From assembly GCA_028290245.1 (NCBI GenBank), contig JAQGKG010000172.1:1-8127 (forward strand): 8,127 bases of DNA, written 5' to 3'. Positions within the stretch are counted from its first letter, which is position 1. Every line of letters begins with the position of its first letter. Positions 1 through 6,770 of this stretch are shown here, piece after piece. The notes below the pieces were generated by a model. The model saw only the letters and a list, made by a program, of their open reading frames with translations. It was not told where the DNA came from and searched no databases. Source of the stretch: Devosia sp. (GTDB taxonomy: Bacteria > Pseudomonadota > Alphaproteobacteria > Rhizobiales > Devosiaceae). A program made the translations under genes and the position numbers.

Positions 1-676
1 TGTGACGCTGGTGCTGCCGGCAAAGGCTGGCAACGGCCTGGCCGATGTGGCGACGGCGGGGCTGGATACCGTGGCGATCCGGATTCCGGATCATCCGATT
101 GCGCTGGCGCTGATTGCGGCAGTGGGCCGGCCGCTTGCGGCGCCTTCGGCTAATCCATCCGGGCGCCTGTCGCCGACTACGGCCTATCAGGTGCGGCTCG
201 GCTTTGCCGGCAAGGTGCCGGTGCTCGACGGCGGGCCGTGCCAGGCGGGGGTGGAATCAACGATCATCCGCATCGAGGGCGAGCGGCTGGTGCAGTTGCG
301 GGCGGGGGCAGTAGCGCGCGAGGAGATCGAGCGGCTGCTGGGCGTGCCGGTGGAGGTGGCTGAGAAGGATGCGGCGATTGCGGCGCCGGGCATGCTGGCG
401 AGCCACTATGCACCCAATGCGCTGATGCGGCTGGACGCCGACCCGGTGGCGGGCGAGGCGTATCTGGCGTTCGGGCGGGTTGCGGAGTTTGCCGGGGTGA
501 CGCGGAACCTGTCGCCGGGGGGCGATCTGCACGAGGCGGCGCGGAACCTGTTCTCGATGCTGCATGAGCTGGATGCGGCTGGGGCCTCGACGATCGCCGT
601 GGCGCCCATCCCCGAGTGGGGGCTGGGCGAGGCAATCAATGACCGCTTGCAGAGGGCCGCGGCACCGCGACCCTAG
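1..676 (+). CDS. Threonylcarbamoyl-AMP synthase, Sua5/YwlC type, C-terminal part (5' end outside window)
   Basis: This enzyme makes L-threonylcarbamoyladenylate from threonine, bicarbonate and ATP, the first step of t6A37 modification of ANN-decoding tRNAs in the cytosol. The frame is open to the window edge; the first GTG at 2 lies inside the TLVLP strand of the family, so the true start is upstream and roughly the first 100 residues are missing. In the visible 224 residues, APSANPSG (47-54), GVESTI (83-88) and LRAGA (99-103) belong to the YrdC/TsaC catalytic domain. The linker motif APGMLASHYAP (128-138) and the following 85 residues, ending in GLGEAINDRL (207-216), are the extra Sua5 domain that short TsaC proteins lack. 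It therefore belongs to the long, about 320-residue class. It stops at TAG 674-676, overlapping the end of the convergent J-protein gene by four bases. The gene could be named tsaC or sua5; the family call is secure. Confidence 0.93.
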   Translation, partial: VTLVLPAKAGNGLADVATAGLDTVAIRIPDHPIALALIAAVGRPLAAPSANPSGRLSPTTAYQVRLGFAGKVPVLDGGPCQAGVESTIIRIEGERLVQLRAGAVAREEIERLLGVPVEVAEKDAAIAAPGMLASHYAPNALMRLDADPVAGEAYLAFGRVAEFAGVTRNLSPGGDLHEAARNLFSMLHELDAAGASTIAVAPIPEWGLGEAINDRLQRAAAPRP

Positions 677-1629
677 TCCCTGACCTTATAAGGCTTCTGA
701 TCCCGCATGAACCGGGCCAGCGCTTCCAGGTCCGCATCGCCACCAGGTGGCAGGACCACCTTGAGGTTCGCGTACAAATCGCCGTCGCCATAAAGCCCCT
801 TGCCCTTGAGGCGGAGGGCCTTGCCGGTGTCGATGCCGGGGGGCAGGTTGAGTTCGACGGAACCATCGAGCGTGGGCACTCGGACTTTGGCGCCGAGCAC
901 GGCTTCATAGAGCGTGATCGGCACGTCGGTACGCAAGTCCGAGCCATCGCGGCGGAATTGCTTGGATTTCTCGAAACGCACCGTGACCAGTGCGTCGCCG
1001 GGTTCTGCCATGCCGGGCGAGCCCTGGCCCTTGAGGCGGATTTGCTGGTTCTCTTCGAGCTTGTCGGGGAGCTTGACCGACAGCACCTTGCCGGTCGGCA
1101 TGCGTACCGAGATCGAGCCGCCCTTGTGGGCGTCTTCCAGCGATACCGTGGCGTTCACCACGATATCCTCGCCCTTCATGCTGCGGCCTGCGCCAGCGCC
1201 GCCCGCTGCCTGACCGGCAAACGGGTCCCATTGAGCGCCACCGGCGGGGCCGCGACCGGCACCGGGGCCGCCGCGTTGCTGGCCGCCGAAGCCGCTCATG
1301 AATTCCTTGAGGATGTCCTCGGCCGAGAAGCCCGCACCTGCGCTGGCACCCGCACGGCCACCGCGTGCGGCGCCAGGGTTGAAGCCAGCAAACTTGGGAT
1401 TGCCATCGCCATCGAGCTCGCCGCGGTCGAACTGGGCGCGCTTTTCGACGTCGTTGAGCAGATCATAGGCATTGGTCGCCTCGGCAAACTTGCCGTGCGA
1501 TGAGGGATCATCCGGATTTTGGTCGGGGTGATACTTCTTGGCCAGCTTCCGATAGGCAGACTTGATGTCCTTCTCGGTCGCCGATCTTGGCACCCCAAGC
1601 ACGGTATAAGGATCGCGCATTTGGTCCAT
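673..1629 (-). CDS. Class B J-domain co-chaperone (CbpA/DnaJ-like)
   Basis: This is a co-chaperone that stimulates the ATPase of DnaK and delivers unfolded clients in the cytosol. The 318 residues show an N-terminal J-domain (about 7-70) with the essential HPD at 34-36, a Gly/Ala/Arg-rich linker (about 81-148) with a GF-like patch, and two beta-sandwich client-binding domains (about 152-318) with the KGQG (200-203) and KGKG (275-278) turns. No CxxCxGxG zinc repeats are present, so it is not canonical DnaJ but the CbpA/DjlA-like class B, whose usual length is about 300-320. The start is ATG at 1629-1627; a second in-frame ATG three codons later (1620-1618) begins MRDPYTVLGV, and no strong Shine-Dalgarno separates the two. 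The gene is divergent from pdxH across 86 bases and convergent with the Sua5 gene. The G-rich linker is longer than in E. coli CbpA; otherwise it looks intact. Confidence 0.93.
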   Translation of the reverse strand: MDQMRDPYTVLGVPRSATEKDIKSAYRKLAKKYHPDQNPDDPSSHGKFAEATNAYDLLNDVEKRAQFDRGELDGDGNPKFAGFNPGAARGGRAGASAGAGFSAEDILKEFMSGFGGQQRGGPGAGRGPAGGAQWDPFAGQAAGGAGAGRSMKGEDIVVNATVSLEDAHKGGSISVRMPTGKVLSVKLPDKLEENQQIRLKGQGSPGMAEPGDALVTVRFEKSKQFRRDGSDLRTDVPITLYEAVLGAKVRVPTLDGSVELNLPPGIDTGKALRLKGKGLYGDGDLYANLKVVLPPGGDADLEALARFMRDQKPYKVRD

Positions 1630-1643
1630 TCAATGAGTCGGGC

Positions 1644-1673
1644 GTTGATTGCCCCTATGTTCGAGTCCTATAT
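1644..1673 (+). promoter_or_regulatory. Candidate sigma-70-type promoter for pdxH
   Basis: A -35-like GTTGAT (1644-1649) is followed after 18 bases by CTATAT (1668-1673). The housekeeping promoter consensus of rhizobia is CTTGAC-N17-CTATAT, so the -10 is a full match and the -35 matches four of six. Transcription would start near 1680 and give a leader of about 35 bases before the pdxH ATG at 1716. The position is sensible but the site is predicted from sequence alone. Confidence 0.5.
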
Positions 1674-1698
1674 GGCGACGGCTCCGGCCAATGTCCAG
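1670..1698 (-). promoter_or_regulatory. Candidate promoter for the J-protein gene, overlapping the pdxH -10
   Basis: Read on the minus strand, CTGGAC (1698-1693) is followed after exactly 17 bases by CCATAT (1675-1670). Each hexamer matches the rhizobial consensus CTTGAC / CTATAT in five of six positions. A start near 1663 would leave a leader of about 34 bases before ATG 1629. The -10 shares bases 1670-1673 with the opposing pdxH -10. Confidence 0.48.
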
Positions 1699-1715
1699 TT
1701 TCCCTCGACGAACGG

Positions 1716-2351
1716 ATGAATAACATCATGCTGCAGACACTCACCGAACGCTTGTTTGACGATGGCGATCGCACCGGCCTCGATCCCTTTGCGGTGTTCG
1801 AGGAATGGTACGCCCTGGCCCAGGACGCCGAGCCAAACGATCCGCACGCTTTCGCCCTGGCGACGGTGGATGATGAGGGCATGCCCGATGTCCGCATGGT
1901 GCTGCTCAACGCGCGCGATGCCCGCGGGTTCTGCTTTTTCACCAATTTCGAGAGCGCCAAGGGCACGCAATTGCATGCCCACCCCAAGGCGGCAATGCTG
2001 ATGCACTGGAAGTCGCTGCGCCGGCAGGTGCGGGTGCGTGGCAATGTAGAAGTGGTGACGCCCGCCGAAGCCGATGCTTATTTTGCCAGCCGCCATAAGG
2101 GCAGCCGGATTGCTTCGTCGGTGTCGGACCAGTCCCGGGTGCTGGATAGCCGCGCGACGCTGATTGCGCGGGTTGCGGCGCTGACCGAACAGGTTGGCGA
2201 CGGCGATGTGATCCGGCCGCCGCACTGGTCGGGGTTTCGCATCGTGCCGACCGCAGTCGAATTTTGGAAAGACGGCGAGTTTCGGCTGCACGACCGGGTG
2301 AAGTTTGTGCGGAACGGCGATGGCTGGGTAAGTGACCGGTTGTATCCGTAA
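1716..2351 (+). CDS. pdxH: Pyridoxamine/pyridoxine 5'-phosphate oxidase
   Basis: PdxH is the FMN-dependent oxidase that converts pyridoxine or pyridoxamine 5'-phosphate into PLP, the last step of vitamin B6 synthesis and its salvage; it is a cytosolic homodimer. From ATG 1716 the protein has 211 residues, normal for the family. Visible motifs include RMVLL (60-64), FFTNFESAKG (74-83), WKSLRRQVRVRG (98-109), AYF..R...S (Y122, R126, S130), DQS (138-140) and EFWKDGEFRLHDR (182-194), and it ends in the typical RLYP. Aligned by eye with E. coli PdxH (offset 7), most FMN and PLP contacts are kept, but the position of Lys72 is Asn65, and the Lys of the SKQS motif is Asp138. The frame is open upstream to 1587, but that extension overlaps the divergent gene; ATG 1728 is another possible start. 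A candidate promoter lies upstream; yjgN begins 26 bases downstream, so co-transcription is likely. Confidence 0.93.
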   Translation: MNNIMLQTLTERLFDDGDRTGLDPFAVFEEWYALAQDAEPNDPHAFALATVDDEGMPDVRMVLLNARDARGFCFFTNFESAKGTQLHAHPKAAMLMHWKSLRRQVRVRGNVEVVTPAEADAYFASRHKGSRIASSVSDQSRVLDSRATLIARVAALTEQVGDGDVIRPPHWSGFRIVPTAVEFWKDGEFRLHDRVKFVRNGDGWVSDRLYP

Positions 2352-2377
2352 GTAAGTCAGAGCTCGGAGACACTGGC

Positions 2378-3586
2378 ATGGCGTTGGTGGAGGAGCAGCC
2401 GGTTGCGGTCAAATTCACTGGCATGCGCCGCGAGATGGGTGGGCTGTTGCTGCGCGGTTATAGCCTGCTGCTGCCGACCATTGGGCTGTATCGCTTCTGG
2501 CTGACGACGTGGAAGCGGCGCTTCTATTGGGGCAACACCGAGATTGACGGCGATGCGCTGGAATATACCGGCAACGCGATGCAACTGCTGCTGGGTTTCC
2601 TGATGGCTGTGGCGGTGTTCGTGCCGCTGTATGGACTGTTCTTTTACCTCTCGACGCTGTCGCAGGAGGCTGCGTTTATCGGCTATGGCGGCGTTGCGGT
2701 GCTGGTGTGGTTCCTGATGGGCTATGCCACCTATCGGGCGCGGGATTTTCGGCTGTCGCGGACGCTATGGCGCGGCATTCGCTTCGATCAGGCGGGAAGC
2801 CCCTGGAATTATGCGTTTCGGCGGTTTTTCTGGTCGCTGCTGGTGATCGCGACGGCGGGGCTGGCCTATCCGTTCATGGCAGGGGATCTGTGGCGCTATC
2901 GCTATCGCAATAGTTGGTATGGCGACAGGCAGTTTGGCTTTTTCGGCGGTTGGAAGCTGCTGGCGATGCCTTATTACCTGGCGTGGCTCGCCTGCGCCGT
3001 GATCGGCATCACCGGGCTGACAATCGGTTACAGCATGGGCGCGCTGCCCGATGATGGTGAACCCAACTTCCTGGGCTATGTCCCGATGGCTGTGGCTGCG
3101 CTGCTGATCGGGGCCGTGCATCTGCTGTATCGGGCGCGCGAGTTGACTCGGATGCTGTCGTCGGTGCGGCTAGGCGAGGCGGGATTGAGTGTCACGCTGC
3201 GAGGGCGCAGCCTGCTCGGGCAATATCTGCTGTTCGGACTGGCGCTTGCTGGTCTGCTTGTCGTGCTGGCTATCGGTGGGCTGCTGGTGCTGGGCGCTCT
3301 GGCCGGCGATGCCTTTGCAGACGGGGCCTTCGACATGGCGGTGTTCATGCAGCATTTGCAGTCGAGCCTTCTCGTGCTGCTCGCAATCATTTTTGGCTAT
3401 CTGCTGGTGCTCGCCGCCTTCACCATTATGGCCGAGCTGTTCCTCGGCTTGGCGTTCTGGAAGCTGGTTGCCAGTAATGCCAGCATCACCGGCATCGATA
3501 GCCTGCGCAGTGTCAGGGCACGGGGCGAGGACCGGGCGCTGGCGGGCGAAGGCCTTGCCGATGCACTCAATGTGGGCAGCTACTGA
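2378..3586 (+). CDS. YjgN-family (DUF898) multi-pass inner-membrane protein
   Basis: The function of this family is unknown. The 402 residues begin with a short cytosolic stretch and then alternate hydrophobic segments with conserved basic/aromatic connectors. Likely membrane spans lie near residues 68-92, 98-116, 149-168, 195-220, 231-250, 280-310 and 329-356. The connectors TTWKRRFYWGNTEIDGDALEY (43-63), DLWRYRYRNSWYGDRQF (170-186) and YRARELTRML (251-260) resemble one another, typical of the repeated units of DUF898. Start ATG 2378 is supported by GGAGA (2366-2370) seven bases upstream. The stop TGA (3584-3586) shares its A with the ATG of the M48 peptidase gene, which suggests translational coupling and a joint job at the membrane. 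The YjgN-M48 pairing is, to my knowledge, recurrent in proteobacteria; what the two do together is not known. Confidence 0.88.
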   Translation: MALVEEQPVAVKFTGMRREMGGLLLRGYSLLLPTIGLYRFWLTTWKRRFYWGNTEIDGDALEYTGNAMQLLLGFLMAVAVFVPLYGLFFYLSTLSQEAAFIGYGGVAVLVWFLMGYATYRARDFRLSRTLWRGIRFDQAGSPWNYAFRRFFWSLLVIATAGLAYPFMAGDLWRYRYRNSWYGDRQFGFFGGWKLLAMPYYLAWLACAVIGITGLTIGYSMGALPDDGEPNFLGYVPMAVAALLIGAVHLLYRARELTRMLSSVRLGEAGLSVTLRGRSLLGQYLLFGLALAGLLVVLAIGGLLVLGALAGDAFADGAFDMAVFMQHLQSSLLVLLAIIFGYLLVLAAFTIMAELFLGLAFWKLVASNASITGIDSLRSVRARGEDRALAGEGLADALNVGSY

Positions 3587-4710
3587 TGAGCATCCCGGCG
3601 CGCTTTCACGATGGGCTGACTGCCGAAGTCCGGGTGGCGGGCCTCGAGTTTGAGACCGTGGGCGCTGTGGGCACGCTGGTGATCCGGGGTGCGGATCACA
3701 GTGAGATCGCCCGCTGGCCGGCCGAAATCCTTTATGCCTTGCATAGTCGGAAGGACGAGCTGCGCTTGGGCGCCAGCGGGCAGCCGGACGGCGCTCGCGT
3801 GGTGGTGCAAGGGCATCACGACGTGGCACGCGTGCTGGCGACGATACCGCAACTCACCCTGCGCCAACACCAGCAGACCGGCCGTGAAATCCGGCTGGCG
3901 GTGACGGCCACCGTGGCGCTCGCCGCAGTCATCGCGGCCTATCTCTATGGCGTGCCGTTGCTAGCGAGCCGCCTCGTCACCGTGGTGCCGCCCGCCTGGG
4001 AACAGCGACTGGGCGAGACGGTGGCGCAGCAGATGGAGGCCAGCCTTGACGGGGAAGCCGGGTTCGAACTCTGCGACGATGACCCCGACAGCCTTGCCAA
4101 CCAGGGCATCGAGCGTTTCGGCAATGAGGTTTTGGCTGGGTCGGGCTCGCCATTCGAACTCGATATTCGCGTGGTGAAATCCGACATTCCCAATGCCTTT
4201 GCGTTGCCCGGCGGACAGGTGTTCTTCTTTTCGGCTCTGCTGGACCAGGCGCGGACGCCCGACGAGTTTGCCGGTGTGCTGGCCCATGAAATCGGCCATG
4301 TCGCCTATCGGCACGGCATGGAGCAGTTGATCTCGACCGCGGGGACTGGCGCGTTGATCGGGTTCATCCTCGGCGACATGACCGGCATTTCCGTCGCGGC
4401 GGGCCTTGGCGCGACCATCATCGACGCCCGCTTTTCGCGCGATGCCGAGCGGCAGGCCGATGCCTTCGCGGCGCAGGCGGCGCAGCGCATGGATTTCAAT
4501 CCGGCAGGCTTGGCCGACCTGATAAACCGCGCTGGCGCGGACGACGAATTTGCCCGCGCGCTGGCGCTGCTCAGCACCCACCCGCTGACCGAGGACCGCA
4601 AGGCCGCGCTGGAGGCATTGAGTCGGCAGCGTCCGACGGGATTGCAGCCGCCGTTCACCACAGCCGAATGGAGCGCGATCCGGGACATGTGCAGGGTCAC
4701 GGGCAATTAA
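3586..4710 (+). CDS. Membrane-anchored M48-family zinc metallopeptidase
   Basis: This is a predicted zinc endopeptidase of the M48 (HtpX/Oma1/BepA-like) family. The 374 residues start with a beta-rich domain of about 95 residues containing AEVRVAGLEFETV (13-25), then one hydrophobic span (about 104-125), then the peptidase domain. The zinc site is complete: HEIGH at 234-238 (H234, E235, H238), third ligand E288 in SRDAERQAD (284-292), and the family's STHP at 330-333. There is no N-terminal signal peptide, so the small domain should be cytosolic and the catalytic part probably periplasmic; the orientation is an inference. The start codon overlaps the yjgN stop (TGATG), so its translation probably depends on yjgN. 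It is shorter than BepA and lacks TPR repeats. A role in envelope protein quality control is the usual guess for this class, not something the sequence proves. Confidence 0.92.
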   Translation: MSIPARFHDGLTAEVRVAGLEFETVGAVGTLVIRGADHSEIARWPAEILYALHSRKDELRLGASGQPDGARVVVQGHHDVARVLATIPQLTLRQHQQTGREIRLAVTATVALAAVIAAYLYGVPLLASRLVTVVPPAWEQRLGETVAQQMEASLDGEAGFELCDDDPDSLANQGIERFGNEVLAGSGSPFELDIRVVKSDIPNAFALPGGQVFFFSALLDQARTPDEFAGVLAHEIGHVAYRHGMEQLISTAGTGALIGFILGDMTGISVAAGLGATIIDARFSRDAERQADAFAAQAAQRMDFNPAGLADLINRAGADDEFARALALLSTHPLTEDRKAALEALSRQRPTGLQPPFTTAEWSAIRDMCRVTGN

Positions 4711-4726
4711 TTGCCGTGATCGGCAA
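4702..4726. repeat. Two overlapping palindromes at the end of the M48 gene
   Basis: GGCAATTAATTGCC (4702-4715) is a perfect 14-base palindrome containing the TAA stop of the peptidase gene. Its right half is reused in TTGCCG-TGAT-CGGCAA (4711-4726), a perfect six-pair hairpin with a four-base loop. The two cannot form at once. Only a weak T-rich stretch (ATCTTC) follows, so this is at best a weak terminator or a 3'-end protecting structure before the DUF1499 gene. Confidence 0.5.
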
Positions 4727-4784
4727 ATCTTCAAAGTCGTGCAATACCTTGCGGCTATCCTAATCGCCTAATGACGGGGCGGCC

Positions 4785-5582
4785 TTGCGCATACTGATCC
4801 GCACATCGAGAACCGCCATCTGGGCGCGACGGCTGGGTAGCGTCGCCGTGCCGCTGGTCATTATCGCCGTGCTGTTGCACCGGTTTCGGCTGATCACATC
4901 TGACCTGTTTTTGGTTGCGGCGGTCGCGGCCGGCCTCGTTGCGGCGCTGGCGGTGGTGGTCGGCGTCATGGCGCTGGCCCGCCTGTGGCAGAGCGGCGAT
5001 CAGGGTTGGGGCAGGGCGCTGACCGGCTTGTTGTTCGGCATGCTAAGCCTTGCGCCCTACCTCTGGTATGGCGGGCTGATGCTGCAATATCCGACCGTGA
5101 CCGATATCGCCACGACCGACCGGGGCCTGATGCCGCTGGTGTTCGAGCCGGGTACTGCGGCGATGCCGGCGCCCAAGATGTTGACGGCGGCGGAACGGGC
5201 GGTCGAATTCCCCAATGTGGAAACGCGTACCTACCCGCTCGGGCTGGTACCCACTTTTGGGCTGGTGCAGTCGCTGGTGACCCAAAATGGCTGGGATGTT
5301 CGTATGCTGCGTGAGCCGGGCGAGGTCGGCCAGCTCAATGCACAGGTGGTGACCCTGCCGGGCTGGCGCGAGGAAGTGGTGATCCGGGTTACCGGAACGA
5401 TGACCAGCTCTACGGTTGATATGCGCTCGGCCTCACTCAATGCGCTGCACGATTTTGGCTCCAACGGCACGCGCATCGAAGGATTTTTGGCCACGCTGGA
5501 TGATGCGGTGACGACGCTGCTGCGGGATAATCCCGGCGCCAACCAACCTGTGGAAGCTGAGCCGGCTGCGGTGGATACTTAG
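4785..5582 (+). CDS. DUF1499 domain membrane protein
   Basis: This is a protein of unknown function. Three hydrophobic spans lie in the N-terminal half (about 17-37, 41-66 and 78-100), and the DUF1499 domain follows from about residue 101. The domain is recognised by YPTVTDIATTD (102-112) and VDMRSASLNALHDFGSNGTR (211-230), followed by IEGFLATLDDAV (231-242), close to the family pattern V-D-x-R-S with DFG and RIxxFL. The only in-frame start with a suitable position is TTG at 4785, giving 265 residues beginning MRILIRTSRTAIWARRLG; a stop lies in frame at 4761-4763, and the nearby ATG at 4771 is out of frame. A G-rich stretch (4775-4782) just upstream may act as ribosome binding site. It follows the M48 gene by 74 bases on the same strand and may belong to the same unit, though no clear promoter was found in the gap. 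The tail after residue 250 is Ala/Pro/Glu-rich and probably unstructured. Confidence 0.85.
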   Translation: MRILIRTSRTAIWARRLGSVAVPLVIIAVLLHRFRLITSDLFLVAAVAAGLVAALAVVVGVMALARLWQSGDQGWGRALTGLLFGMLSLAPYLWYGGLMLQYPTVTDIATTDRGLMPLVFEPGTAAMPAPKMLTAAERAVEFPNVETRTYPLGLVPTFGLVQSLVTQNGWDVRMLREPGEVGQLNAQVVTLPGWREEVVIRVTGTMTSSTVDMRSASLNALHDFGSNGTRIEGFLATLDDAVTTLLRDNPGANQPVEAEPAAVDT

Positions 5583-5615
5583 ACGCCGGTAGCGCCTGCG
5601 GGGTAGATCTGATCG

Positions 5616-5730
5616 CCTCGCCCCTGAGGGGAGAGGTCGGCGCGTAGCGCCGGGTGAGGGGTTCAGAAGTGGTGCTCCAGCCGATAGGCCTTCACCCCTC
5701 ACCCCGCCCTCTCCCCTGAGGAGCGAGGGA
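5616..5730. repeat. Large imperfect inverted repeat of REP/BIME type in the intergenic gap
   Basis: The left arm (5616-5636, CCTCGCCCCTGAGGGGAGAGG) and right arm (5708-5728) are inverted copies with only two mismatches. Inside them the arms continue as GGGTGAGGGGTTCA (5652-5665) against TTCACCCCTCACCC (5691-5704). The left side also carries its own small hairpin GGCGC-GTA-GCGCC (5639-5651), missing from the right side. The whole can fold into a long cruciform or RNA hairpin. Similar C/T-rich extragenic palindromes are scattered in many Hyphomicrobiales genomes (from memory). It occupies most of the 182-base gap between the convergent DUF1499 and MBL genes, where it could also act as a bidirectional 3'-end structure. 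No transposase is present. Confidence 0.75.
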
Positions 5731-5764
5731 GCCAGCAGCCAGCGGTCTCGATACAGCAGTGCGA

Positions 5765-6685
5765 TTAGGCCGCGCTAATACGCATGCCGAGCAGACCGCG
5801 TTTCACGCTCAGCTTACCCAGTCGCTCCAGATATTCCACATGCGCATTGATGGTCATCGCGGCGGCAAACCGAACCGGTAGCGCCTGCCTGGGATAAATC
5901 CGCGCCACGATGCTCGATATGCTCCTCGCACCTGCAGCTACCGCTTCCAGCACTTGCCGGTTACGCATCTGACGGTGCGCGCGCAGGGCAGTTGCATAGG
6001 CCTGACCATCAGCGATTGGGCCGCCATGAGCGGGCACATATTGGCGTTGGGGCAGGGCGATGACCTTGTCGAGCGATGCGAAATAATCGGCCATGGAACC
6101 GTCTGGGGCAGACACCAGCGTCGAATTCCACCCCATGACGTGGTCGCCACTGAGCAGGGTGTCACCTACCGAGAACGCCAAATGATTGGAGCAGTGGCCC
6201 GGCGTGGTGTGAACCGTGACGGGGAGATCGCCGGCGGCAATGCTTTCGCCATCAAGTAGGGTCCGGTCCGGCACCAAATCCCAGTCGCAGGATTTCCGGA
6301 TCGGGTTGCGCTCGAATCGGCGCAACGGGCGCGACAGACGATGCGGGCCGCCAAACCACAGCGGTGCGTCGAGCTCGCGACTCAGCCGCGCCGCCGCTGC
6401 GCTGTGATCGCGATGGGTGTGCGAAAGAATGATGGCGCCAACGGGCCGTCCGGCAATGGCGCGCTTGAGGGCGGCAATGTGGTTGACGTCATCCGGCCCC
6501 GGATCGACCAGTGCGAGCCGTTCATGGCCCAGCAGAAAGCTGTTGGTGCCGGTGAACGTATAGGCGCTAGCATTGGGCGCGGTTATCCGGGCAATGCCCT
6601 CGGCCACGCTGACCGGTACGCCGGTCTGCGGGTCAAACGCCCTGTCGAAGGAAAGAACTGGACCGGGCACTGCCATTGCGCTCAC
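5765..6685 (-). CDS. Metallo-beta-lactamase-fold hydrolase, LACTB2-like, with C-terminal helical tail
   Basis: This is a predicted binuclear-metal hydrolase. The 306 residues show the full metal site: HTHRDH at 89-94 (H89, H91, D93, H94), H164 in TPGHC, D181 in SGDHV and H220 in PAHGGP. Residues from about 225 on, with RNRQVLEAVAAGARSISSIV (241-260) and an HVEYLERLGKL stretch (282-292), match the winged-helix tail found behind the MBL domain in LACTB2-like proteins. Human LACTB2 is an endoribonuclease; bacterial members are often annotated only as MBL-fold hydrolases, so the substrate is open. The longest frame begins with GTG at 6685-6683; an ATG three codons later (6676-6674) starts MAVPGPVLSF and is an equally good start. 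Neither has a strong Shine-Dalgarno. The gene is divergent from bioY across 85 bases and convergent with the DUF1499 gene. It appears intact. Confidence 0.9.
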   Translation of the reverse strand: MSAMAVPGPVLSFDRAFDPQTGVPVSVAEGIARITAPNASAYTFTGTNSFLLGHERLALVDPGPDDVNHIAALKRAIAGRPVGAIILSHTHRDHSAAAARLSRELDAPLWFGGPHRLSRPLRRFERNPIRKSCDWDLVPDRTLLDGESIAAGDLPVTVHTTPGHCSNHLAFSVGDTLLSGDHVMGWNSTLVSAPDGSMADYFASLDKVIALPQRQYVPAHGGPIADGQAYATALRAHRQMRNRQVLEAVAAGARSISSIVARIYPRQALPVRFAAAMTINAHVEYLERLGKLSVKRGLLGMRISAA

Positions 6686-6758
6686 TTTGCCGAGAGAATA
6701 TGAAGTCGTTGACGGAACGAGAGCGGCCCGGAAAGGGACGCCGGTTCACACAAAGCAT

Positions 6759-6764
6759 GGAAGG
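6759..6764 (+). promoter_or_regulatory. Ribosome binding site fixing the bioY start
   Basis: GGAAGG lies six bases before ATG 6771. It chooses this start over the upstream extension of the same frame, which runs back to 6573 into the divergent hydrolase gene. An ATG at 6766 is out of frame. Confidence 0.75.
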
Positions 6765-6770
6765 TATGAA

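Noticed and set aside
958..1503. A 181-codon plus-strand frame opposite the J-protein gene
   Set aside because: It is a shadow of a well-recognised J-protein in GC-rich DNA, has no family resemblance and starts inside the opposite gene.
1587..1715. N-terminal extension of the pdxH frame
   Set aside because: It would overlap the J-protein start and the promoter region and goes beyond the usual family length.
3170..3829. A 219-codon minus-strand frame across the yjgN/M48 junction
   Set aside because: It is rich in Pro, Arg, Ser and Gln as expected from antisense reading of GC-rich genes, and both plus-strand genes are clear family members.
3961..4734. A 257-codon minus-strand frame opposite the M48 gene
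   Set aside because: It overlaps the HEIGH-containing coding region completely and shows no recognisable domain.
5586..5888. CCGGTAGCGCCTGC occurs at 5586-5599 and again at 5875-5888
   Set aside because: One copy is in the intergenic gap and one inside the hydrolase coding region. Flanks differ, and chance similarity in GC-rich DNA is the simplest reading.
6573..6770. N-terminal extension of the bioY frame
   Set aside because: It reads back into the divergent hydrolase gene, resembles no BioY sequence, and the GGAAGG site supports ATG 6771.
6686..6770. TTGACG at 6709-6714 as a -35 of bioY
   Set aside because: No acceptable -10 lies 16-18 bases downstream.
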